64,000 bases of DNA from Odoribacter laneus YIT 12061. Lineage in GTDB: Bacteria > Bacteroidota > Bacteroidia > Bacteroidales > Marinifilaceae. The position numbers were made by a program, and so were the translations under genes. The stretch's first letter is position 1; the number at the start of each line of letters is the position of its first letter. Below are positions 54,012 through 63,741 of this stretch, in pieces. Under the pieces are notes generated by a model. The model did no database searches, was not told the origin of the DNA, and saw only the letters and a program-made list of their open reading frames with translations. The stretch spans positions 62,001-126,000 of the forward strand of contig NZ_JH594596.1 of NCBI RefSeq assembly GCF_000243215.1, given 5' to 3'.

Positions 54012-54593
54012 CTATTTAAATATCAGGTAAAAACCTATAAAAGGAATCCCGATCCCCAGCACAAAATAAATAAGATAAACTTGAAAAATCCACTGAAAGC
54101 AAATGGAAAATTTTTGTAAGCGGGATAAAGGATATTCAGGATATTGACTTTTAAAACGTTTGACATCTATTTCAGAATGATTATTATCGTATTTCATTAA
54201 AATATTTTCGTATTTTTCGTATAGTTGTTTTAATTTATCCTCCGAGACTGTTTTTCTTATTTTCAGGATATTTAATTCATCCAATAAAGCAGAGAGCTCA
54301 CAACCGCATTTATGAAAATTAATCGCCCTCAATCCGTATTCCCGGGTCGCAATGACCTGAGAAATTGCTAAGACAAAAACGGATAAACCGATGGTGAGTA
54401 TAGTGACTAACGTTCCTTTCGCCTGATTTTCCGGTAAGAAAATACATAAATTCATGGCAATGATGGATACTGTCAGAAAGGTTACGGATAAAGTAGAGTA
54501 GAGATTGTTTAACCGCATTCTTCTGTATGCATTAAATCTGGCTCCTCGGGTTTTCCAGATTTTCTTTTCTAAGTTTTCAATAAGTATATCCAT
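54012..54593 (-). CDS. SLATT-domain membrane effector
   Basis: 193 residues. After a cytoplasmic start with WKTRGARFNAYRRMRL come two membrane helices (residues about 33-55 and 62-83), a coiled-coil-like segment with a Cys pair (FHKCGCELSALLDELNIL) and a further hydrophobic C-terminus. This is the SMODS- and SLOG-associating two-helix effector layout, and I recall one subfamily (SLATT_5) that pairs with reverse transcriptases. Such proteins are thought to damage or permeabilise the membrane on activation. It starts two bases after the RT stop. Confidence 0.85.
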   Translation of the reverse strand: MDILIENLEKKIWKTRGARFNAYRRMRLNNLYSTLSVTFLTVSIIAMNLCIFLPENQAKGTLVTILTIGLSVFVLAISQVIATREYGLRAINFHKCGCELSALLDELNILKIRKTVSEDKLKQLYEKYENILMKYDNNHSEIDVKRFKSQYPEYPLSRLQKFSICFQWIFQVYLIYFVLGIGIPFIGFYLIFK

Positions 54594-54595
54594 AT

Positions 54596-55975
54596 TTAAC
54601 CACTGTTTTTTCCGTTTATTATGCCACTGTCTTTTTCAAAACTGTATAGGCTCCTCACTAAAAATCTGTTGTAAAGACGTTCAATTGTCTCCGGCGAATA
54701 AGAATGTTTCTCCCGGATCAAATTGTGCCGGATGAGTTCTGCCCTTTTTTTTTCAGGCGTATTGAGGGTGTCGTAATCGTACAAATAGGAGTTTTTTCCT
54801 TTTTTAAGTTCGTAATAGGCGCGTGTTACGGATTTTAACGATTCCGGTTTTTGATAATCAAAAATTTCCGATTGACGGAAAAAACTTATAATAATATGAT
54901 CAATACGATTTAGTAAGATTATATCCGTGAGTTGCGAATAATAACAAATCCAGCCGTATCTTTTCTTTCCTGATTTTACCCCTGCTATTTTTTTATTCAA
55001 TTCTTCTAAAAAATAAGCTTTCAGCGCTTCAGGCCTGTTTTTATAATGAACCGGACAGTATTCAGGTTGTTGGTATTGTTTTTTGAATTCGGTGAAAACC
55101 CCCGCAATCCGCCTGATAAAACGGGAAATTTTTTCTTCGGGAACAGTTATTTTTTGCGGGGAAATAAGATAACCTAAGTAGACAATTTCCTGAACTTTTT
55201 TTCCTGAACTTGTTTTTGACAAATTCCAATGAAGTTTTTTTCGTTTAAGGTTGTCTCTGATTTCTTGTCTGCCTGTTTTTAGTGGCCCGTTGGTAAAAAA
55301 TAGCATATCGTCTACATAACGACTGTAGAAGGGAAAACGGTTTTTCATCATAAGGTCAAAATCAGACATGTATATCTCAGACAAAATGTTAGAAATGGAT
55401 AGACCCTGGGGGATTCCGATTGCCGGTTTTTCTTTCTGTTTCCTCTGAGTGGTGCAAGGGAAAGGAACTGTTGGATTGTGAATGGCTTTCCAAAGCAGAG
55501 AAAGAATCCGTTCGTCTTCGATTTTTTCTTTTAATAGCCCGAATAGGATGGTATGGTCGATGTGATCGTAAAATCCTTTTATATCCGTTTTTAAATAAGC
55601 CGAATCGGAATGCTGTTGCATATATTTGTATAGATCGGCAATTTTTTTGTTCGGTAGATCTCGGTTAATGCATTCAGGAAATATGAGGTGGAGATACTCT
55701 TTTAAAGCCAATAGCAATAAGCGGTCTCTCACCGTGGGAATTGAAAGTACACGGGGAAAATGTTTGGCTCCCTTAGAAATTAATTTCTCCCGGTAGTAAG
55801 TAAAGGTATAAGTTTGGATACGGGTTTTAGTTTGAATGATATTTATTTCTTCTTCAAGCCGAGACTCGAAAGCGGTAGGAAGAACGGAATCATTTCCCCT
55901 CACCCCGGAAGAATGAAGGTGAGAATAAAATAATCTTTTTAAGTGGGAAGTAGAAATAATATCTTCAAACGTCAT
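54596..55975 (-). CDS. Reverse transcriptase of UG/Abi-like type
   Basis: 459 residues. Motifs in order: YLKTDIKGFYDHIDH (catalytic Asp 131), IGIPQGLSISNILSEIYM (187-204), YSRYVDDMLFF (Y-V-D-D at 220-223), LHWNLSKT and VYLGYLISP. The active site is intact. There is no maturase or endonuclease domain, so it is not a group II intron protein; the C-terminal 160 residues are helical, as in defence-type RTs. It is the first gene of an operon with SLATT and a 159-residue protein. Anti-phage function is inferred from known RT-SLATT pairs. Confidence 0.92.
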   Translation of the reverse strand: MTFEDIISTSHLKRLFYSHLHSSGVRGNDSVLPTAFESRLEEEINIIQTKTRIQTYTFTYYREKLISKGAKHFPRVLSIPTVRDRLLLLALKEYLHLIFPECINRDLPNKKIADLYKYMQQHSDSAYLKTDIKGFYDHIDHTILFGLLKEKIEDERILSLLWKAIHNPTVPFPCTTQRKQKEKPAIGIPQGLSISNILSEIYMSDFDLMMKNRFPFYSRYVDDMLFFTNGPLKTGRQEIRDNLKRKKLHWNLSKTSSGKKVQEIVYLGYLISPQKITVPEEKISRFIRRIAGVFTEFKKQYQQPEYCPVHYKNRPEALKAYFLEELNKKIAGVKSGKKRYGWICYYSQLTDIILLNRIDHIIISFFRQSEIFDYQKPESLKSVTRAYYELKKGKNSYLYDYDTLNTPEKKRAELIRHNLIREKHSYSPETIERLYNRFLVRSLYSFEKDSGIINGKNSG

Positions 55976-56148
55976 GCGTAATTTTATATTTACAAAAATA
56001 TGTAAAAAATAGACAACAAAAAAATTTAAATATAAAAGCTGTGAGAAAATTGCAGAGCAGAATAGGATGACTTTTATTATACTGAATTTTCGGGTATCCG
56101 GAAAAAGTATTTCCGGAGGGTAAAAAGAAAAAAGTGATTTTTCAGATA

Positions 56149-57426
56149 TTAAATATTTGAACCTTTCATGCTCAGAGCCAAGACTTCCCGGATGTCTGCA
56201 GAGGACGGATTTTGGAAAACTCTCAGGCCGAATTCCGGTATGATAGCTAGTATGTGATCGAAGATATCGGATTGTATATTTTCGTAAGGAACCCAGTTTT
56301 TTTCTGAAGAAAAGAAGTAGATTTCTAAAGGAATGCCTTTTTCGGTGGGTTGAAGCTGACGTACCATGTGGGTGAGATTTTTACTGGTAACCGGCAGATT
56401 TCGAAGATAATTCTCCAGATAGGCCCGGAAAACCCCTAGGTTGGTTTGATGTAATCCGTTGATTAACAGACAATCGTTTATGTGATGTTTTTGGTTATAT
56501 TCTTGGGCCCGTTCTTCCGTTTTTTCAATGTAATTTTTGAGAATCGTAATCTTTTTGAATTTTTCCAGCATTTCAGGTGTGCAAAAATGTACGGTATTCA
56601 TATCAATGTTGATAGAACGTTTGATTCTCCGGCCTTCCGATTCGCTCATTCCTCTCCAGTTTTGAAAAGAATCGCTCACTAAGGCATAAGGGGGAATGGT
56701 CGTAATGGTGTTGTCAAAGTTGCGGACTTTAACTGTATTAAGCGTAACTTCTATCACGACTCCGTCTGCATTGTATTTGGGCATAGTGATCCAGTCTCCC
56801 GGCCGGAGCATATCGTTGGCTGAAAGTTGTACTCCCGATACCAAACCCATGATGCTGTCCTTGAATACTAACATTAATATTGCTGCAGAAGCTCCCAGTC
56901 CGGCTAAAAGATGTGTCGGCGATTTCCCGATCAGAACGCTGATAATCAGTATACTTCCTACAAAAAACAAGGCAACCTGAATGATCTGGAATATTCCTTT
57001 TAAAGGTCGTTCCCGGAAGGCTTCTTTCTGGTTGATTAATTCGAATAAAGTACCCAGAAAGATGTTTGTAAACCGGATGGAAACGGCAATAATATAAATC
57101 ATACACAGTTTACGAAGGAAAATGAATAGATCCGTAGTTTCTGGAAATGCTAAGGGAAGACAGGCATAAATAATGACAGGGGGAATAAGATGGCAAAAGT
57201 TATTCATAACCTTGTCGTTAAACAGTAAATCGTCCCATGTCGCTTTGGTGCGTTGCGTCACTTGACGAATGAGACGGAGGAGTCCCTGCCGGCAGATCAG
57301 GTCAGCTAAGTAGGCGATGAGGAGAATGATGAGGAGGATGACAAGGTGATTGAGAAGGCCACTTAGGTTTTCACTAACCCCTGAGTATTCCAATAATTTT
57401 TGAACCCAATTGCTTATGATATTCAT
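56149..57426 (-). CDS. MscS-family mechanosensitive channel (YbdG-like)
   Basis: 425 residues. Several N-terminal membrane segments lead to the pore helix (LLAGLGASAAILMLVFKDSIMGLVSGVQL) and the beta domain (DMLRPGDWITMPKYNADGVV, VRNFDNTITTIPPYALV). The length and C-terminal extension fit the YbdG/MscM type with a longer cytoplasmic part. It releases solutes during osmotic downshift. A 173-base gap separates it from the RT gene; the 255-base gap upstream holds nothing I can identify. Confidence 0.9.
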   Translation of the reverse strand: MNIISNWVQKLLEYSGVSENLSGLLNHLVILLIILLIAYLADLICRQGLLRLIRQVTQRTKATWDDLLFNDKVMNNFCHLIPPVIIYACLPLAFPETTDLFIFLRKLCMIYIIAVSIRFTNIFLGTLFELINQKEAFRERPLKGIFQIIQVALFFVGSILIISVLIGKSPTHLLAGLGASAAILMLVFKDSIMGLVSGVQLSANDMLRPGDWITMPKYNADGVVIEVTLNTVKVRNFDNTITTIPPYALVSDSFQNWRGMSESEGRRIKRSINIDMNTVHFCTPEMLEKFKKITILKNYIEKTEERAQEYNQKHHINDCLLINGLHQTNLGVFRAYLENYLRNLPVTSKNLTHMVRQLQPTEKGIPLEIYFFSSEKNWVPYENIQSDIFDHILAIIPEFGLRVFQNPSSADIREVLALSMKGSNI

Positions 57427-57681
57427 ATCTTTGGAGATATAATCGTTAGAAATAGAATAAACTCCGGAGCCTGAAAGGAGATGGGAATAACTTTTCAGTT
57501 TCGGAACTGCTAAGATATAATTATTTGAGAAAAAGGATGAAATTTGAGGAGGTAAAAAGGAGAAATAAATCGGATTATTTTGTTTTTTCGGACGGTTTTA
57601 ATCGTTTGTTCTTTATTTTTGCAAAGAATGTTTCGACGGAAAGAAGTATGTTTTTATAAAAGGAAAGAATAAAAATGGGGT

Positions 57682-58401
57682 ATGGCGGTAACGTGGAATT
57701 TATGGCATGGATGCCAGAAGATAAGTGAAGGCTGCCGGTATTGTTATGTATATCGGCAAGATGAAATGCATGGGAAAGATAGCAGTCTTGTCACCCGTAC
57801 GGCCCTGTTTAATTTACCGGTCAGACGCAAACGGGATAAAACCTATAAAGTACCTGCCGGAGAAATGGTTTATACCTGTTTTACTTCCGACTTTTTTGTA
57901 CCGGGTGCAGATGAATGGAGAACTGAGGCTTGGGCGATGATCAAAGAAAGGCCGGATTTGAGGTTTTTTATGATTACAAAGCGAATCGATCGTTTTCGGG
58001 TGGCTTTGCCGGAAGATTGGGGAGAAGGGTATGAACACGTGGCCATCGCTTGTACAGTGGAAAATCAGACGATGGCGGATTATCGTTTGCCTATTTATAA
58101 GGAATTACCAATCCGGCATAAGATTATTATATGCGCTCCTTTATTGGGGAGTCTGGACTTAACTGCTTATTTGGATGCTTCTATAGAGGAAGTCTCTGTC
58201 GGGGGAGAGTCCGGTTTGGAAGCAAGAACCTGTAATTACGACTGGGTGCTGGATATACGGCGGCAATGTGTGGAAAAGGAGGTGCCATTTGGTTTTCACC
58301 AGACAGGAGCCCGTTTGCTGAAAGATGGAAAGCTGTATCGGATTCGGCGGGAATTTCAGCATTCTCAGGCCCGCCGGGCCGGGATTGATTACCGGAAATA
58401 A
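57682..58401 (+). CDS. DUF5131 (Gp37/Gp68-type) protein
   Basis: 239 residues. The start WNLWHGCQKISEGCRYCYVYR holds a C-x6-C-x2-C cysteine cluster like that of radical SAM enzymes; FMITKRIDRF, GYEHVAIACTVENQ and VGGESG follow, and the family ends with FHQTG. DUF5131 proteins are found in phages and bacteria and likely bind a 4Fe-4S cluster; the reaction is unknown. This version is shorter than phage members. It stands alone on the plus strand. Confidence 0.85.
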   Translation: MAVTWNLWHGCQKISEGCRYCYVYRQDEMHGKDSSLVTRTALFNLPVRRKRDKTYKVPAGEMVYTCFTSDFFVPGADEWRTEAWAMIKERPDLRFFMITKRIDRFRVALPEDWGEGYEHVAIACTVENQTMADYRLPIYKELPIRHKIIICAPLLGSLDLTAYLDASIEEVSVGGESGLEARTCNYDWVLDIRRQCVEKEVPFGFHQTGARLLKDGKLYRIRREFQHSQARRAGIDYRK

Positions 58402-58474
58402 GAGAAAGAAAAAGGGAATATGGTGAAATAACACAAAAGGGCACGTCCCTAATGTGTAAAAATGGAAGGAAAAA

Positions 58475-59500
58475 ATGGAGAAAGTACGTTTTGGAGTGAT
58501 CGGGACTAATTTTATTACGGACTGGGTGATTGCGGGTGCCCGGCAAGATGCCCGCTTTGAGTTGACAGCCGTGTGTTCCCGTTCGGAAATCAGGGGAAAG
58601 GAGTTTGCCCGGAAGTATGGGATTCCGTATGTTTTTACTACTGTGGAAGAAATGGCCGGTAGTTCTTGTGTGGATGCTGTATATATAGCTTCTCCTAATT
58701 TTATGCACGCTTCCCAGAGTATACTGTGTATGAGAGAAGGGAAGCATGTGTTGTGTGAAAAACCGTTGGCTTCCAATGCGGCGGAAGCGAGAACAATGAT
58801 TGAAACCTCGAAACGGTATGGGGTGGCATTGATGGAGGCGATGAAACCGACTTTGACACCTAATTTTGGTGCAGTCCGGAGGCAGTTAAAACACTTGGGA
58901 AAGGTCAGGCGTTATTTTGCTTCTTTTTGTCAGTATTCTTCCCGCTATGATCAGTTGAAGGAAGGAAGGGTGTTGAATGCCTTTAAACCGGAGTTTTCCA
59001 ATGGAGCTACGATGGATTTGGGAGTTTATACGATTTATCCGTTGGTTGTGCTGTTCGGGCGTCCTTTGGCTATACAAGCCTGCGGAGAAATATTGAAAAC
59101 CGGCGTTGACGGACAGGCGGCGGTACATTTGTTGTATGAAGGGATGAATGCGACCGTATTGTATTCTAAAATAGCCGATTCTTATTTGCCCTCGGAAATA
59201 CAGGGAGAGGACGGAACGTTAATTTTGGATAAGATACAGCAAATCTCGGAGGTGGTATGGATACCTCATGGGCCTGCTACTTCCGGAAGGGGTAATCTTT
59301 CTACCCGGCAGAATTTGAGTTTCGTTACGGATAAGGATGAATATTATTACGAAATAGCTGAATTTATAGGTTTGATCCAGAGTGGAAGATTAGAGTCGGA
59401 TATCAATTCTCATTTACATTCTTTGATGACTTTAGAGATTACCGACGAAATCCGCCGGCAATTGGGGGTGGTTTTTCCTGCGGACCGGAATACAAAGTAA
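58475..59500 (+). CDS. Gfo/Idh/MocA-family oxidoreductase
   Basis: 341 residues. N-terminal Rossmann fold with FGVIGTNFITDWVIAGA; the conserved loop HVLCEKPLASNAAEA carries the E-K-P motif with the catalytic Lys. The C-terminal sheet domain has MDLGVYTIYPLVVLFG. Such enzymes oxidise or reduce cyclic sugars or trans-dihydrodiols with NAD(P). The substrate cannot be named. It follows the DUF5131 gene by 73 bases and may be its operon partner. Confidence 0.9.
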   Translation: MEKVRFGVIGTNFITDWVIAGARQDARFELTAVCSRSEIRGKEFARKYGIPYVFTTVEEMAGSSCVDAVYIASPNFMHASQSILCMREGKHVLCEKPLASNAAEARTMIETSKRYGVALMEAMKPTLTPNFGAVRRQLKHLGKVRRYFASFCQYSSRYDQLKEGRVLNAFKPEFSNGATMDLGVYTIYPLVVLFGRPLAIQACGEILKTGVDGQAAVHLLYEGMNATVLYSKIADSYLPSEIQGEDGTLILDKIQQISEVVWIPHGPATSGRGNLSTRQNLSFVTDKDEYYYEIAEFIGLIQSGRLESDINSHLHSLMTLEITDEIRRQLGVVFPADRNTK

Positions 59501-59670
59501 CGGATTTGTTTTTCTTGTACTCCGGCTCGGTTTAAGGAGAGAAAAGTAAAATTTTTTGTAGCCGGTTGAAGTTTTGAGGCAATCTCTCTATTCCAGTAAA
59601 CTTTGCGGCTGGGAGGAACAATAATTTCTTGTTTTTTCAAAATTCCGTATATTCGTTGTATGAATTTGAA

Positions 59671-60087
59671 ATGAAAATGGTTGAACAAATCGAATTTACG
59701 CTGAAACCGCGTTCCAAGGGGATATATTTAGTTACCGAGGAAATTGCACGTCATTTGCCTGCTATAACGGGAGCAGGAATGGTACATCTTTTTTTAAAAC
59801 ATACTTCCGCAGCATTGGCCATAAATGAAAATGCCGACCCGGATGTAAGGCTGGATATGGAGGCTATCTTCGATCGTTTGGTAAAAGAAAGGGAGATTTA
59901 TTACCGTCATACGGCAGAAGGAGATGACGATATGCCTGCTCATGCCAAAACAGTATTGACAGGAGTAAGTCTTACTTTACCGCTTAAAGACGGAAAGTTA
60001 AATCTGGGAATTTGGCAAGGCATTTATTTGTGTGAGTTCAGACGTTTTGGCGGTCGGCGGACGGTTGTTGCTACTGTAATCAGTTGA
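59671..60087 (+). CDS. YjbQ/UPF0047 family protein
   Basis: 138 residues from ATG 59,671; the second ATG at 59,677 is equally possible, and the frame upstream has no family counterpart. LFLKHTSAALAINENADPDVR and YYRHTAEGDDDMPAHAK hold the conserved histidines, and GTWQGI-like LGIWQGIYLCEFR ends the fold. YjbQ proteins show weak thiamine phosphate synthase activity; their real role is open. It is a compact single-gene unit. Confidence 0.92.
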   Translation: MKMVEQIEFTLKPRSKGIYLVTEEIARHLPAITGAGMVHLFLKHTSAALAINENADPDVRLDMEAIFDRLVKEREIYYRHTAEGDDDMPAHAKTVLTGVSLTLPLKDGKLNLGIWQGIYLCEFRRFGGRRTVVATVIS

Positions 60088-60135
60088 AAGACGTTGAGAA
60101 AGAACGACACTTTGTGCCGGATAATAGTTTATATG

Positions 60136-60216
60136 ACGCTTCGCTGCTGAATGAACCTTTTGTTTTGGAGAATCAGATTGACTCGGAAACTGGGGTTTCA
60201 TGAAACAGCGAAGCGT
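60136..60216. repeat. 20-bp imperfect inverted repeat between convergent genes
   Basis: ACGCTTCGCTG (60,136-60,146) pairs with CAGCGAAGCGT (60,206-60,216) perfectly, and the adjoining bases (ATGAA / TTCAT) pair after four mismatches; 41 bases separate the arms. It lies in the 191-base gap between yjbQ and the transporter gene, so it may be a bidirectional terminator, although there is no T-run. Confidence 0.55.
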
Positions 60217-60278
60217 TGGCTTGTTGTCAGAATTGTTTTGGGGAAAGATTGCTCTTCTTCCCGCACATCAAAGCTGAA

Positions 60279-61670
60279 TTAAGCGATTTGTTTGCGGGCA
60301 TCCTGTCGTTTGACAATCTGTCCGTAAATGATAAGAGCGATAGCTGATAGAAGAGCTATTCCTGCAAAGTAATACCAGATATAATGCGCATGACTACTGG
60401 CGGCTAGCCACTCTTCCCGTGTAGAGAAAAGGGTGGGCTCCGGGCAATATTTGCTCAACAGATAGCCGGATAGTCCGAAACCTACAATGGAAGAGAGAAA
60501 AGAGTGAAGATGGCTGAAGCCTAAATAAAGTCCCTCTTCTCCTTTGGGAGCTTGTAAAGAAAAATATTCCAGGAAACGGGGAGAAATAAAAGTTTCTGCT
60601 ATTCCCTGGAACACAATGCCGACGACCATCATAAAAGCGACTGGATGCATCGTTAAAATGGTGCTCTGAGGATTCAGCATATTACCGTATGCCATACACA
60701 GTGCGGAAACTGGCATAATAAACATACCGACTGTCATGGAAGTTAAGGCTGTTCTTTTCCGCATGATTTGGGTGACGAGATTTACAGTAAGTACTACCAC
60801 CAAAGGATTTACATTGGCATACCAGGAAGGAGAAGCCCCCTCTCCTGCAAGACGCAATACATATTTAGGCATAGTGGCATACAATTGGTGTTGTACCATC
60901 CAGAAACCGGTGATAATGACAATTAAGGTGATTAGCCGTCCATTGGTACAAACTTTTAGAAGGGCGTGCCAGATCTGACGGAAGGTTTTACCTTCTCCGC
61001 TGTGATGACTGCTTTTATAAAAAAACCAGATCGCAATTAAAGCGAGTAAAGTCATGGAGGCTGAAAAATAATTCAGATTGATTAGACCTTCGTTCCCCAT
61101 GGCTTCCCGTAAAGGCTTTACGATCGTTTTTCCGGAAAAAGCTCCGATGTTCACCATGCCATAAAAAATAGCAAAACCTTTTGCCCGGGTGGATGCTGTA
61201 GTTTCCCGTGCTACTGTGGCCGAAATAACACTTTTAATAAAAGCACCTCCCAAGATAATAAGAGCCATGATCGGAATAATTCCATAACGTAATCCACTAT
61301 CGGTCAGTCCTTTAAAAATGGTGGTTTTTCCATATTCCACTAAACCTGCACTTTCCAGATAGGTCGGGAATAATGCCAGTCCACTATAACCAACGGTCAG
61401 AAGACTAAACGCTAATAGCATAGACCGTCGGAAACCGATTTTATCAGCAATTGCCCCTGCAAAAGTAGGCAGTAAATAAAGAAAAGCAGAGAAGGTTCCT
61501 GCAATGGCTGCTGCCTGAAGGTCGTTGAATCCTAAAATGCGACTTAAATAAAGGGTAATGACGATGAAGACTCCGTAATAGGCAGCCCTTTCCAATAATT
61601 CTACCGTGTTCGCTACCCAAAATGCTTTACTGAACCGGATTTTTTCTTTTGGTTTTGCTGTCGTACTCAT
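60279..61670 (-). CDS. POT-like major facilitator transporter
   Basis: 463 residues with about twelve to fourteen membrane segments. The N-terminal helix has VANTVELLERAAYYGVFIVI, close to the E-x2-E-R-x2-Y-Y-G proton-coupling motif of proton-dependent oligopeptide transporters, and GAIADKIGFRRSMLLAF is the MFS loop 2-3 motif. I infer peptide or peptide-like uptake driven by protons. A minus-strand TAGTTTTG at 61,756-61,749 is a plausible -7 box. Confidence 0.82.
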   Translation of the reverse strand: MSTTAKPKEKIRFSKAFWVANTVELLERAAYYGVFIVITLYLSRILGFNDLQAAAIAGTFSAFLYLLPTFAGAIADKIGFRRSMLLAFSLLTVGYSGLALFPTYLESAGLVEYGKTTIFKGLTDSGLRYGIIPIMALIILGGAFIKSVISATVARETTASTRAKGFAIFYGMVNIGAFSGKTIVKPLREAMGNEGLINLNYFSASMTLLALIAIWFFYKSSHHSGEGKTFRQIWHALLKVCTNGRLITLIVIITGFWMVQHQLYATMPKYVLRLAGEGASPSWYANVNPLVVVLTVNLVTQIMRKRTALTSMTVGMFIMPVSALCMAYGNMLNPQSTILTMHPVAFMMVVGIVFQGIAETFISPRFLEYFSLQAPKGEEGLYLGFSHLHSFLSSIVGFGLSGYLLSKYCPEPTLFSTREEWLAASSHAHYIWYYFAGIALLSAIALIIYGQIVKRQDARKQIA

Positions 61671-62125
61671 GTTAATAATTTCAAAATTTGATGTTTATAT
61701 TAAAAAATAAGATCACCACCTGTTTTTTTACCTTTTTTAGGAAAGTTACAAAACTAATTAAAATCTCCAATAAAAAAGAATTGAAGAATCGGGTTAAGTT
61801 ATAAATTTTTTCTATGGGTAACAGAGAAGCCTAAAAGGTTGAATCTTTTCCTGTTCAAGGGTTCAGTGGTTCAATACTCCGGAGAGGAGGAAGAAGGATT
61901 TTTTATTTGGATTTAAAAGAGAGAGCAACTGTAAAACCCAAAAGAAAGATAAAAGGTGAATTTTTTTAAAAGACTATTGTGAAACTGTAACAAAAAAAGA
62001 GAAATTTACAGAATTAAAATAGAGGGGAATCTCTGAACACAAGGGCCAGATATTACGTATTCTTTAAGGGAAGATTTCCGGGAATTATTTTTTATCCGGA
62101 GAAATAAAAGTTCGCAAGAGAGGAA
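61671..62125. other. AT-rich gap between divergent genes
   Basis: 455 bases between the transporter (minus) and the hydrolase (plus). Apart from the TAGTTTTG -7 box for the transporter I see no gene, strong repeat or terminator here. No convincing promoter for the hydrolase gene was found. Confidence 0.6.
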
Positions 62126-63094
62126 ATGAGAGAGAGAATGAGAATTTGGGGAGTAATAGGAGTATTTTTTTTATTTTTATGTTTGGGTGTAAAAGCTCAT
62201 AATTTACAAAAGGTGAAAAAACAGACATATTTATATGCAGTAAAAGGATCCGATCATTTGTATTTGGATAAATACGAACGGGAGGATGAACAAGGTATGA
62301 AACCTTGTATGTTATTTTTATTTGGAGGAGGATTTGTCAAAGGGGAAAGAGACGATGTTCGTTATATCCCTTACTTCCACTATTGGGCTGAGAGGGGATA
62401 TGTGGTCGTTTCTATCGATTATCGGTTGGGATTAAAGGCTGTGGCTGAGGGGAAAAAAGTAAATCCGGAACAATTTCTCTCTGTTTTGGCAGGAGCTGTC
62501 CAGATGGCTGTCGAAGATTTATATGCTGCTACGGATTATGTATATACGCATGCTAAAGAGTGGAAAATTGACCGGAAGAAAATCATTGCAAGTGGTTCCA
62601 GTGCGGGGGCAATTACTGTTCTTCAAGGAGAATATGAGATTTGTAACCGGGGGAATGTTAATTCTATATTGCCTAAAGGGTTTAATTATGCTGGAATTGT
62701 CGCTTTTGCCGGTGCAATTTTGGATACTCAGCCGGATTTACAATGGAAACGACCCCCTGTACCTATGCTTTTATTTCATGGGGATGCTGACGAGCGGGTT
62801 CCTTTTTATAAAGCCGGGGATGAACGAGGCGGTTTTTTCGGTGCGAATTATATTGCCAGGCAATTGACCCATATGAATAGACCTCATTATTTTTGTATCT
62901 ATTTAAATGCAGGGCATGAAATAGCGAGTATCCCCCTGGAGGAAAATAGAGGGGAAATTGAAATTTTTCTGGAAAAGTTCATCCGACAAAAACAGGCTTT
63001 AATCATGAATACGGAAATTTTTTTTCTGGGAAAAGCAGAACTGAAAAAAAAGTTGGATTTAATGGATTATATAAATAATAATTTTAAAGAATGA
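62126..63094 (+). CDS. Exported alpha/beta hydrolase (carboxylesterase-like)
   Basis: 322 residues with a signal peptide (IWGVIGVFFLFLCLGVKA). FLFGGGFVKGERDD supplies the oxyanion-hole glycines, ASGSSAGAITVL the nucleophile serine (G-S-S-A-G), HGDADERVPF the acid and NAGHEIASI the histidine. The fold and order fit BD-FAE or carboxylesterase-type hydrolases that act on acylated glycans or small esters in the periplasm. ATG 62,126 or 62,138 could be the start. Confidence 0.85.
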   Translation: MRERMRIWGVIGVFFLFLCLGVKAHNLQKVKKQTYLYAVKGSDHLYLDKYEREDEQGMKPCMLFLFGGGFVKGERDDVRYIPYFHYWAERGYVVVSIDYRLGLKAVAEGKKVNPEQFLSVLAGAVQMAVEDLYAATDYVYTHAKEWKIDRKKIIASGSSAGAITVLQGEYEICNRGNVNSILPKGFNYAGIVAFAGAILDTQPDLQWKRPPVPMLLFHGDADERVPFYKAGDERGGFFGANYIARQLTHMNRPHYFCIYLNAGHEIASIPLEENRGEIEIFLEKFIRQKQALIMNTEIFFLGKAELKKKLDLMDYINNNFKE

Positions 63095-63149
63095 AATGTC
63101 GAAAAATTCGGTTTAAAATTGTGTGTGTTATTGAAATAGAATTTAGGAT

Positions 63150-63737
63150 ATGACAAATGAAATAAAAACAGAACTACATCCGTTGGAACCTTTTTTTCCG
63201 GAAGGAGCCAGAATGTTGATGCTAGGTAGCTTTCCCCCGGCGGCAAACCGATGGAAAATGAATTTTTATTATCCGAATTTTCAAAACGATATGTGGCGAA
63301 TTTTTGGTTGTGTATTTTTTGATGATAAAGATTATTTTTTGACAGAGGACCGGAAATCATTTTGTGAAGTCCGGATTCGGCAATTTTTGGAAGAAAAGAG
63401 AATTGCTTTGTCGGATACAGCCCGGGAAATTATTCGTCAAAAGGGAAATGCTTCCGATCGTTTTTTGGAAATTGTAAAGACTGCAGATGTAAAGGGGATT
63501 CTGGAACAATTGCCGGATTGTCAGGCTGTGGTCACGACGGGACAAAAAGCCACAGATACGCTTCTTATGCTTTTGCAAGCGGAGGAACCCCGGGTAGGGC
63601 AATTTTCAGTATATAACATGGGCAATCGGCAACTCCGTATTTATCGGATGCCTTCTTCTTCCAGAGCCTATCCTAAACCTTTAACGGAAAAAGCAGAAAT
63701 ATATAAAAATATGTTCAGAGAACTAGGAATGCTGTAG
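63150..63737 (+). CDS. Uracil-DNA glycosylase-fold protein
   Basis: 195 residues. LMLGSFPPAANRWKMNFYYPN near the N-terminus and the C-terminal YRMPSSSRAYPKPLTEKAEIY match the UDG superfamily subgroup annotated as DNA glycosylase in Bacteroidetes. The G-S-F-P-P loop is in the place of the water-activating motif. It should remove damaged or mismatched bases, but the subgroup is little studied. It lies 55 bases after the hydrolase gene. Confidence 0.8.
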   Translation: MTNEIKTELHPLEPFFPEGARMLMLGSFPPAANRWKMNFYYPNFQNDMWRIFGCVFFDDKDYFLTEDRKSFCEVRIRQFLEEKRIALSDTAREIIRQKGNASDRFLEIVKTADVKGILEQLPDCQAVVTTGQKATDTLLMLLQAEEPRVGQFSVYNMGNRQLRIYRMPSSSRAYPKPLTEKAEIYKNMFRELGML

Positions 63738-63741
63738 AGAG

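Noticed and set aside
54596-55975. Considered a group II intron maturase or retron RT
   Set aside because: No maturase or endonuclease domain and no retron VTG-type motif or msr-like repeats visible; the SLATT partner points to a defence-type RT.
60136-60216. Inverted repeat considered a miniature transposable element
   Set aside because: No target-site duplication and no second copy in the window; a terminator-like role is simpler.
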